64,000 nucleotides of DNA, taken from assembly GCA_910585575.1 (NCBI GenBank), contig CAJUFS010000001.1:1-64000 (forward strand), written 5' to 3'. The position numbers were made by a program, and so were the translations under genes. This document shows positions 31,801 through 43,800 of the stretch, in pieces. Under the pieces are notes generated by a model. The model made no database searches, had not been told where the DNA came from, and worked only from the letters and a program-made list of their open reading frames with translations. Position 1 is the first letter of the stretch. Each line of letters starts with the position of its first letter. This DNA comes from an uncultured Adlercreutzia sp. GTDB taxonomy: Bacteria > Actinomycetota > Coriobacteriia > Coriobacteriales > Eggerthellaceae.

Positions 31801-34800
31801 ACACCTCCACCCGCACGGTGGACGGCGACTACGCCAAGATGCTGCCGCTGACCGCCGAGCCCGAGATCCAGACCTACTTCAATTGGACCGGCGGCAAGAC
31901 GGCCGAGGACAACCGCGAAGTGGACGCCACCACCCATCGTCCCTTGAGCCCCAACAAGATTATTCAGGAGCGCCTGAACGGCACCGTCACCCACGTGCCC
32001 TATCGCTGGGGCGAGGGCAACTACGACCTGCGCACGGCCAACAACGGCAAGCCGCTGTTCAATGCCGATAACCCGCAGGAGGATGCGTGGTACGAGTACA
32101 TTCTCACCAACAAGTCGAAGTCCACGGCCGATGACGGCTATTTGGACCTGGCCATCAACGGCGTGAGCCGCATGCAGGGCAACTACAACGCCGACGGCGT
32201 GCTGGTGCCCGCTTCCAACGGCCTCTTCGCCGAGGACCGCGGCTTCATTGCCGAGGAACTGCAGATTGACGGCTACTACCGCTTCCGCGAGGGCGATGCC
32301 AAGCGCGCGAAGCTGCCGGCCAGCGACACCACCACCAAGTACCAGTGGTACAACCGCGCTGGCCGCGTGGCCAAGCTGTGGCTGTATGCCTGGGACACTC
32401 CGGTACCCCATGAGGCTTCTACTGACTACACCAGCGGGGGAGTGACCTATCGCCGCTCGGTGGACAAGAACACCGGCGACGTGGTGACCATCAACCTGTC
32501 CACCAAGGCTGAGACCTCCCGCGTGAAGCCCGTGGCCGTGGTGACGCTCGACGACGCCACTATTGAGGCCCTGGTGCAGCGTGACGGTTCTGGCAACATT
32601 GCCTACACCAATGCCGCCCATTCCAAGCACGAGGTCACGCTGTCTCTGCCCTTGGACGAAGATTCCATCAAGGCCGCGGCCCAGGCCGGCGCCAACATCC
32701 AGTTCCGCAGCGACGCCGACGGCGGCTGGGCTGCTCTGGGTAACATCCGCATGGTGTACACCACCATGAACGCTGAGCTCTACGAGACCTATCCGTCCGA
32801 GAACACCCTGGACGCCTCCAAGGTGGGCAGCAACACCACGCTGACCGCCCGCATCTACGGCGATGTGCGCACCCACGGCACCCCCACGTCCACCAATCCG
32901 GTGAACTTGAACTACAACGACCGCATGTCGTCCACCATGTACTACTTCCCGCTGTCCAGCTTCTACGGCAACATCGACCGTTCCAGCACCAAGCAGCTGA
33001 TCATCGATCGCTACGTGGGCGCCTCCCAGGCCACGGCCTTCAAGGGCGCGGCCGGTCGTCCGGCCGGCGCGCGCAGCGCCACCACCCAGGAGTACGTGAC
33101 CAACGGCGGCTCCACCAACGACACCAACAACGGCACGCTGCCCAGCCAGACGGCTACGGTGGCGGTGTCCAACAAGGCCGACGGCACCGGCTACACCTTC
33201 ACGCTGCGCAACGCCAGCCGCGGCCGCTCCGACAAGGCCACGCTGTCCATGCGCATTGAGAGCGTGTCCATGAAGGCCAAGGACATGCTGACGTCCACCA
33301 GCTACGGTGACGATGATCTGGACTCCAACGGCTTCTACACCTACTATGGCGTGGTGCGCGGCTTCAAGACCAAGCAGCTGGATGTGTCCAGCGCGCTGAA
33401 GACCATGGGCTCGTTCAAGGAGATGAACCTGACCTTCTACCAGCCCAACGGTGACAAGTTCATCGTGAACATCCCGAAGGACTCGCCGCTTTTGACGGCG
33501 AACGCCTCGGGCGCCTATGTGCTGAACTTCCACGATATGTGGGCCGGCAAGGGCACCGTGAACAAGATCGAGAACACGAAGTTCCTGCGCCTGGTTACCA
33601 CGCCGAACAACAACGGCTACAACGCCACCTCGTGGGTGCCGGCCAACGGTTCCAGCGGCAATTCGGCCCATAGCACCTGGACGGGCACGCCCTACCAGAA
33701 CTCTACGGCTTACACCATCGATGACTGCTACCTGTATCAGGTCGATTTCGAGTACGACTCCATTGAACCTTCCTGGCGCGCGGGCAAGCGCACCTGGCAG
33801 GTGGACGGCGTGTCCGGCACTGCCTGGCAGTCGAACGCCAAGGTGCCCCTGACCGCCGCCAACAACACGGTCACTGACGCCGACGATGCGAATAGCCGCC
33901 TGGTGGTTACCGCCACGGGCAACACCGACTGGTACAACTCGGTGGGCAATACCGCGGGCATTTCCAACAGCTTCTCGAACGCGCTGTTCGTGAACGGCAC
34001 CGACAAGACGCTCACCCCCTGCGTGAACGGCTATCGCACCTACTACAGCACCAACAGCAACGGCACGCGCAACTACAATTACTACTACCCGCACAACCAG
34101 CAGCTGCACGCTCGCTGGTTCCTGAAGCAGAAGGGCGCCTTCGATACGCGCGGTACTCGTACCGACGACTATCAGGACAAGACCACCATCAACGACAATG
34201 CCAACGATGTGGCCCAGGTGTCCTCGAAGAACTTCCGCTACGACACCATGCGCAAGTGCGCCGCTCTGTCCGTGGCCCGTCCCTACATGGAGACCCATAG
34301 CTACGTTCGCTACGGCAACGTGAACAACTACACCGGTGCCACGGTGTCCGGCGACGGCTACGCCTCGGACGGCAACCGCACCGAGGTGACCGTGCCCTAC
34401 GCCAAGACCTTCAACTTCTGGGCCACGTTCAAGAACGAGTCGGCCATTTCGAAGTTGGACGACACCGATGTGAACATCACCTTCCCCGTGGAGTGGGAGA
34501 CCTTCAAGACCGATAAGGCCAGCGTGGTGGGCAACAACGGCAACAAGAGCGCCTACACTGGCTTCCATCCCATCAACTACCGCATCTCGGCCAACTTCAT
34601 CAAGTGCTATCCCGCCGACAAGGTGGGCAAGATCCGCATCTACGGTTACTCGCCGAAGCAGATTGCCGACGGCATTTCCCAGTCGAGCAAGTCGAAGATC
34701 GTGCTGTGGCCCTACTACACCGACGTGACCACCACGGAAGGGGAGGGCGACGACGCGGTTTCCACCACGACCAAGAAGCTGGCCGGTTTCGAGCTGGAGT

Positions 34801-37800
34801 ACACCACCGGCGCCAAAGTGGGCGGCGGCTTGCTGCGCGAGCGCAATGCGAGCGGTTATAGCAACGCGGTTGTCGACAAGGCCACGCTGGAGGCCCACGG
34901 CTTCACCGTGGCCAACAATCAGGTGCGCATTCCGCTGCAGGCCAACGGCGACTTCTATCTGACCGAGCAGCAGGTGTACGATTTGGGCATCGAGGTTCCC
35001 ACGATGTTCCAGATGTACTCCTGGAAGGACATGGCCGAAGACATGGTGGGCACGCTGGACAGCCAGAACGTGTACATCCAGGGCTATACCGACAGCAACT
35101 TCGAGACCCAGCGTACTATAAACGTAGAAACATATAATCATTTAGACTCGTTCCGCCAGGCTCCTCTCACGCTGCCTGCCGTGTCCGGCGGCAAGTGGGG
35201 CAACGGCGACACTATTCTGAACAACACCGCCGACTCCTACACCCTGCGCCGCGCCGACCGCTCGCTCATCTTCGTCTCGAAGATGTTCTACGATGCGGTC
35301 AGCCGCAGCGCCTACGCCGACGTCGACTCCGGCGAAGCGGTAGAGGAAAACAACGACCTGGAGGAGAAGTCCGTTCTTGAGCAGGCCGTGGGCAAGAAGT
35401 ACGAGGATGGCCCCGACCCCTCCATCGAGGGCGTGCAGTTCTATCGCTACAACGAAGACGATGTGTTCGATGGCTACACCGCCATCGCCGAGTCCGATCT
35501 GGAGAACTTCCTGCCGGTAGAGCCCGTTACCCCCGAGCCCGGCGAGGATGGCACCACGCCCGAGCCCGAGCCGGCTCCCGATCCTACGCCGGTGTGGATG
35601 AAGGAGTCCGACGGCTCCTACACCAAGGTGTTCCTCACCACGCTCGACGGCGCCATTGCCTATCGTCCGGCGGATGCCGATGAAAGCTCCAACGCCCTGT
35701 CTGCTGCTGGCCGCACCTTCTACACCTACGACGAGAATGCCGTGTCCGACGGCTATAGCCCGGTGGATGAGAACGACCTGCTGACCGTGCAGGCCACCGA
35801 CCTGCTGTTCAAGAAGGTGGGCAACAAGTACTACGAAGCTCGCGTGGAGGCCGATGCCGAGGGCAACAAGACCTACTATCTGCGCTCGGTGACGGGCACT
35901 AACGCCAACAAGGAGGAGATCGTTACCTACTACGTGGGCGGCGACCCGTCCAAGTCGGTGACCGTCCTGAAGAAGAACGCCCCGGCCAAGTGGCTGCTGC
36001 GTTCCAACGACTACATCATCGAGATGACCGAGGAGTTCAGCGACGAGACCGTGGACGAGAACACCGGTCAGACCATCCCGGCCGTACCCGCGGGCTACGT
36101 CATCTCGGTAACCATGAAGAGCGAGGCCACCAACACGGCCAAGGCCGTGGTTTCCGTGGTGGTGTCCAAGGGCGAGACCGTCGTGGTGGACGAAGTGGCC
36201 GAGCAGGTGGGCAAGGACAAGAACGACGCCATCAACACCTTGAAGGGCCTGAACTACACCATCACGAAGCTGACCGAGGTGTACAGCGACGATGTGGAGG
36301 CTGGCAAGGTCATCTCCGTCACGAAGCTGACCGATCCCACCTATGAGGCCAACGACAACGGCGAGAGCACCCTGAAGGAAAACGGCACCGTGGAGATGGT
36401 GGTTTCCAAGGGGCCCGACCCCGATCCGTTCAAGGACATTCGCAAGGAGGGCCTGACCGAGACCGAGGCCCGCGCCGCCCTGGAGGCTTTGGGCTACAAC
36501 GTGCTGGACACCGATTACCAGTACTCCACCACCTTCAAGGACGGCGAGGTCATCGACATCTTCCACATCAAGGACGGCGTGCTGGCCGATCCCGATGATC
36601 CGAACAGCGGTTGGAAGATGGAGGAGGCCGTTCCGGGCACTCCGGCGGTGGAGGGTGTGCTGAAAGATCCCGAGCATCCGGAACTGGGCTGGGAAGTAGA
36701 GCCCCAGCCCGAGGTGCCCGGCACCGAGGGCTTCGACGGCCGTCCCCAGGCGCGCCTGCAGGTGTCGAAGGGCAAGAGCCCCTCGGACCAAGAGGTAGAG
36801 GATCTGGCCACGGCCTACGCCGGCCAGCCGGTCGAGGAAGTGATCGAGAAGCTGCTGGCCGCCGGCTACACGGTAAACCAGGCCCAGACCGTTGAGAAGA
36901 ACGACGATATTACCGCCGGCCTGGTCATCAAGGTGGTGCGCGATGGCGACTACTCCGAAGATCCGGAGAACCGCGGCAGCGTCACCCTGGTGGTGTCCGA
37001 CGGTCCCACCGATGCGAAGATTCGCTCGACGCTGTTCAACAGCCTCATGGGCAAGAGCCCCGATGAGGCCCGCGCGGCCCTGCTCGATGCCGGCTACGAG
37101 GTGGACGAGCAGACTGACGAGATCTTCAGCGAGGACAAGAAGAACGAGGACGGCACCGTCACTCCTGGCATCGAGGCCGGCAAGGTGGTGACCATCGGCC
37201 TGGTGGTGACCGTCGAGGTAGAAGGGGAGGACGGCACCAAGACCGAGGTGGACCAGGTGCTCACTGGCGACGAGGTGTCCACGGACATCAAACGCGCCCG
37301 CATCCTGGTTTCCAAGGGCAAGGACACCGGGGCTACCGGTGGCGACGAGCTGGACGTGCCCGAGCTGGGCGGCGTCACCGAGACGGATATTTACGACCAG
37401 ATGATCAAGGACGGCAAGATCCTGACGGGCACGCCCTCGGCCACCCGTTTCACCAACTGGTCCAACGGTTCCAACGACTCGCACCACTACGGTCATAACG
37501 AGTGTTGGGGCTCCTCGCTCGACGAGACCTCGGGCGACTTGGCCATCGGCTACAAGTCCCAGGGCTCGTTCCTGGTGGACTTCCGTCAGGTGGACACGAA
37601 CCCCAGCGCTCTGGGCAACATCACCGCCTACGGTAGCAACTCCCGCGGCACGGTGACCACGGCCTACCCCGAGACGGCCTTCTTCATGGAGCAGGGCCTG
37701 TCCAACTTCTACGCCAACCGTTGCCAGGGCTGCTACAGCAGCTGGGCCTACTACGATAAGAATATGCGCTGGATCTACGGTGCGCCGAACATCGGCAACG

Positions 37801-40800
37801 CCACGGATTCCAAGACCAACGCGCCGTGGGCCGCTAACCCGGCCAACAACGGCCACACCAATATCCGCGCCATCGCCCACAACCACAATACGTACTACCA
37901 TCGTAGCGACTACTGCTACGACTATGCCAACGGCAACCCGCACTTCAATACCGTGGGCTCCTACACCTACAACACCGGTGCCCGCTTGGAGATGGTGCAG
38001 ACCATCTCCGGCGACGGCTTCGACGCCTACTACGTGAAGATCAAGCAGCAGGCGTTGGCCTATCTGAACAAGGTGACCGTGTACTTCAGCGACGGCCAGT
38101 CCATGGAAGTGAACGGCACACAGATTCGCACGGAGTACTACGAGTCGTTGAAGAAGGAGAACAACGGCGGTGTGCCCACCTCGGTGCAGACCGACAACCA
38201 GGGCAACTACTACTTCCGCCTGAACCTCATGAAGGTGGTGGACGCCCAGGGCAACCCCGTCGACCTGACGAAGGACCCGAAGGCCGCCTACACCAAGCAT
38301 GAGCCCGATTTCGGCAACAACGCCGAGTACGCCTATCGCGACACCTTCAACGACTACGCCGAGGGCGTGCCTACCTTCAAGGTGACCAAGATCGTCTACG
38401 ACGTGACCATCAACCAGGGCACCCTGGACACCAACGGCAACCCGAAGGTGACCGATTACGGCAAGTGGTTCAAGGAGACCAACGGCAGCCAGTACATGGC
38501 CCCTGGTTCCGCCGAGTGGAACAAGAACATGTCCTTCGAGGTGACGGGTCGCTTCATCAAGACCGACGACGCCGGCAAGGCTACCTCGGCCAATGCCAAC
38601 AACACGGTGACCTCGACCACCACCATCAACATGACCATCGGTGGCGATTACTCCGGTGCCGCTGCGGGCGATACCGGCAAGAAGCAGGGTAAGGACAATG
38701 TGTACGTGCACAAGGCCGCCCAGCGCTACGACTCGCCGGATCAGCGCGCCGACGGCGCCAACGGCAAGGACGACACGGCCCAGAAGAGCACCAACACCTA
38801 CAACGTCACCTATGACGAGTACGGTCGCGGCTCCTGGGGCTACAAGATCTTCCATCGCTCCGGCGCCTGCTGCCGTTCCGGCTGGTGCTCCTACCACGGC
38901 TATCACCATCACTATCACTATTACATCTTCGACGAGGGCAAGATGCGCCACCTGCGCACCTCTTCGCGCATGATCACCTACGAGAGCCGCAACTACGTGC
39001 AGAAGTCCATCGACCGCGATCAGGGCTCGCTGGGCTACGCCGGCAATGCATCCACCTCGGTGAACCATTCCGACCAGCGCATCTTCGCCGACGACGAGGC
39101 CTACTTCGTGTCGCTGTACCGTATGCCGGCCGGTTCCGACAACACCTCTTACGGCGATCACGACTACAAGCCCTGGGGCAACTACATCTCCGCTGCCGAT
39201 CAGATGCGCGTGAGCGACACCCTGCCCACCATCTATCCCGATCAGGACACCGAGTACTACGGCTACCTGGGCATGGGCCTGAAGTTCTTCCGCACCTCGA
39301 AGGCCGGCACCACGAACAAGGACAGCCACATCACCTCGATGACGGCTTCCAACGTGTGGGCGCACTTGAACCCGCTGACCAACTACGCCGGCATCGAGCG
39401 TCCGGGCGTGGAGGGCCAGTCCGAGTCCACGGGCAACCTGTCCAAGGTGTTCATCACCCTGCATACCACGGGGTGGACGAAGAACGCCAGCTGGAGCGAG
39501 GCCAACCGCGCCACTGACAACGGCTGGACGAAGGACACCAGCGCCGGTCGCACTATCCGCATCCGCCAGGACAACATGTACCTGGTGACGCCGGTTACCC
39601 TGTCGGCTGCCTACGACAGCGCCTCGGCCAGCCAGGTGTACTACCTGGCCGACGGCTCCCGTGTGAAGACCGCGAAGGCGGGCGATACGGTGTACACCGA
39701 GACCATGGTGGACGAGACCTTGACTCCCACCACCGATGCCGAGCAGTCACCGGGCCTGAACTACCTGTTCACCAAGGGCCTCGACAAGAACGGCGACGCC
39801 GTGGTGTACTTCAAGCGCGTGAACGCTGCGGGCGAGGCCGTGGACTACACCCCCGATTTCATGGACGCCTCGAACTGGACGAGCGCGCCGGTGTACTCCT
39901 ACACGAAGAAGCAGGTGGCCGCCGACGGCACGAAGACCTTCGACATCTTCCAGGAGACGGCCCGCGAGACCGACCATGCGCCGCTGACCATCCAGCTGAA
40001 CGAGGGCGAGTTCGTGACCAGCTACACGCTGGATTTGGGCCCCTACGGCGGCGACGCCGACTCCACGGCCGAGACCGCCCGCGCCTATGACGGCGATGCT
40101 GGCTCTGGCCAGCAGACCTCCGACTACGCCGTGCTGGGCCGCCCCTTCATCTACAAGGGCCAGAACAACAAGATCTACCAGGCCGGCTCTACGGATAAGG
40201 ACCGCAAGTACCAGAGCTACATCGACAACGCCATTTCCACGGCGAAGGTGGACTACAACCACTTCTATACGCCCACGGCCTGGCGCGTGTCCAACGACAA
40301 GAACCTGTACTCCTACAATAGCTGGACCATTGCGAACAGCTACCGCAAGGAGTTCAATTCCGTGGGTGCCGGCTATCGCTGGGTGCCCCGCAACTCCGCG
40401 GTGGACACTGCCTGGATGGTGGGCTACAAGGTAACCTACGGCTACAGCGCCGGTTTGCAGACCGAGAACAACGGCGCCCTGACCTACAACACTGAGAACC
40501 CTGACAACCAGGGCGTGCTGTCCGAGTACTACAACACGGTGACGGTCACCGAGCCCAACACCTATAACTACACGGGCTACTGGCCCAGCACGTCGTATCA
40601 GAAGTACACCGACGTGAAGCGCATCTGGGACTACGGCGACGAGACCGTGTATTCCTATGCGGGCGGCGCCCAGCAGTTCAACGACAAGACCGACAACCTG
40701 ACGCCCACGAAGGCCACCTTCGAGGTGCGCTTCCAGAACCGCAAGGACGCCACCACCCAGAAGCCCGGCGTGTCCAACGCCGTGGGCGACCGTCGCGCGG

Positions 40801-43800
40801 CGCACCTGAACCGCGTGAAGCTGACCAGCACCTTCGATGAGAACATCGGAACGGCCTCCAAGAAGGTGTTCCGTATGCAGAACGTGTACGTGCCGGCTTT
40901 CCTCATTAGCAACGACAAGTGCACCGACCACGCCAAGGGCACTTGCATTCCGTACCAGTACACGGCCTACGTGCAGGACGGCGAGGATTACGTCGTCTAC
41001 ACCGGCGAGCGCAAGCTGGACGGCGACAAGCAGGTGACTCCCGATGGTAAGCAGATCTACCTGCGCATCACCGGCGAGGTGTACACCAAGGACGCCGCGG
41101 CCTACATCGAGGCCACGGCTTGCGGCGGCCCCGACGCCGATTGCGCGGGCTGCGTGGAGTGCGACGGCGGCTGGTTCAACGCTACCGACTTTACCTTCAC
41201 CTATGTGGACGCCGCCGGTGCCGTGCAGACGAAGTCTGTTACCTGGGCCGAGCTGAAGGCCGACGGTCGCGTGAGCGGTCCGTGGAAGATCGATCCGGCT
41301 ACGGCGAAGATCGTCTACGACGCCAGCGGCATGCCCATGGCCGATCCCGATGGCGACTACGTCATCGACTTCGAGAGCTTCTTCCGCGAGTGTGTGGCGG
41401 TGGAGGAGAACACCGGTACGGAGGAAACGCCGAATCTCATTACAACATATAAACATTTAAGCATTACGGAAAATAAGGGTATAAACCCGTTGTCCTTCGG
41501 CACCTATCAGGGCGCGGACACCACCAATACGAACACCATCAAGGGCTTCGCCAATCAGAACGAGGTGGACAAAACCTACGCGAAGGCCATCTTCACCTCC
41601 CTGTCCATCACCTTTGAGGCTCCGAACGCCAGCCGTCGCTTCGACAACACCATGCTGGACTCCGGCCAGTGGCTGACTCGTAAGAGCCAGCGCGACAAGG
41701 GCTCCTACACTGGTGCCGAGGCCAGCAACAACATGGTGAACTACGCCTTCAAGTACGACGGTGTGTTCGCCGATCGTCCGGTGGACCTGTTCCAGTCGGC
41801 CAAGGCGGCTACCAACACCCTGACCGAGAACAACGTGCTGACCGAGGGCGACAAGGAGAATGCCGCTAACTGGGATTACGATTCGACGCCTACCTTTGGC
41901 AAGCAGGCCAGCCAGTACACGGGCACCGATTCCCGCCATAAGCTGACCGTTGACTTGCGCGCCAAGGATCCGAACACCGAGGGCCTGGTGGCCTACGTGG
42001 ACGCCACGGCCGCCTATCGCGTGAACCACAAGCTGGGCACTATGAACGTGTCCTACGTGCGCGGCAAGAAGTTGGACACCGCCATCAACCACGGCACGGG
42101 CTCCCACAGCTACCAGTCCGGCACCGACGCCTGGGGCAATCCGGTGTACTCCACCACGAGCGCGTACAAGTTGAGCAAGGACACGGTATTCGCCTACGAC
42201 GCCGACGACCGCTCCATGACCAACATCTTTAGCTACGAGCCCACCAACACCGCCAACGACATTCCCGATGGCGCGCTGTACGCTGGCGACTACGTCGAGT
42301 ACACGCTGTTCGTGGGCGCCGACAAGACCTCGCTTCTGCCCTTGCAGCATCTAGACGCCCGATTCAAGGTGGGCAAGGGCCAGCGCATCGTGGGCTGGGA
42401 AGTGGTGTCCGACAAGAATAAGGACGGCAACACCGTCCAGCTGAACACCGTGGGCAACAACACCCGCACCGGTGTGACCGACGACGACAACAACCTGACC
42501 ACCGACAACCGCTTCTATGACAACGGCTATGGCGCCAACGCTGCTCGCGTGACCGCTACGCTTTTGGGCGAGCCCACCACGCAGACCGACGCTGAGACCG
42601 GCGTGACTTCGGTGGTGGATACGGTGACCATGCGCAACGCGCCGGCCTCCACCGATCTGACGAAGATCGCTCACGACCAGAACGCCTCCGTCACCGAGGG
42701 TGTGACCGAAACGAGCCTGGTAGAGGCCGCCAACGGCGAGTACAACGCTTCGAACCGCGCGCTGGTGTTCTCGGTGGGCTCGCTCACCCAGCAGACTCAG
42801 CCCGGCGAGGGCGTGTACATCCGCGTCATCACCCAGATGACCGACGAGCTGGAGACGAACGCCGACTACAACAGCACCGACAATCTGGCCTTCAACAACG
42901 ACGCGGAGAAGCCCTCCTATGCGGCCGATCGCGTGCAGGCCGAGTACACGGTGACGGCGGCTCCGCGCCACGGCTACACCCAGTATCGCGTGGAGCAGTC
43001 CGATCGCTTCGGCGAGCGCGACTACAAGACCATGGATGACGAGGGTCTCGACCCCATCGATTACAGCCATCCCACCACGGTGACGGCCAACCTGACCAAC
43101 CGGGTGCAGTACGGCGCTAAGGTGGAGTCCTTCGTGAAGTTCTACAAGCACGGCAACACCGACGGCAAGGGCACCGGCATCCATGCCGAGATTGCCAACA
43201 AGGCCGGCCAGGGCCTGTCGGGCAACTACACGCAGGCCGCCGGCACCACCGACCTTTTGGCCGCTACGGCGGGTCGCGATGAGAACGGCCAGGTTACCTC
43301 GCTGCTGAATACGGCTTACAACCCGGACAGCTACAGCAAGACCGCCACGTCCAAGCGTGTGAAATCCGTGGCCGACAACCACCAGAACGATGTGACCATC
43401 TCGGCCGCCTATGTGAAGCGCTCCATCACGCGTAACCAGACGGCCAACCAGGACGGCAATCCGCTGCGCGTGACCGTGGGCAACCTGAAGAACCCCACGT
43501 TCCATACGAACGACGTGCGCGTGACCGTGCGCTTCACCGAGAACTTCGACGCGAAGAACCAGCGTCCCTACGGCACCCAGGTGTTCGAGGTGTACGGCAA
43601 CAACATCGCCTACCCGGCGAACCTGCCCGAGAACACCACGATGCCCACGGGCGGCGAAAAGCAGAACACGGCGCTGGACAGCATCGATCCCACCCATAGC
43701 TTCGACACCATTCTGGCCGACCGCCAGGCCCAGGCCGAGGCTACGGGCAATACGGCCCATCGCGTGAGCAACGGCCGCAAGAACATCAAGATCGAGTACT

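Noticed and set aside
35112..35145. Internal promoter from TATAAT in island 2
   Set aside because: No -35 element at a suitable distance and no new gene start downstream; kept only as an alternative explanation.
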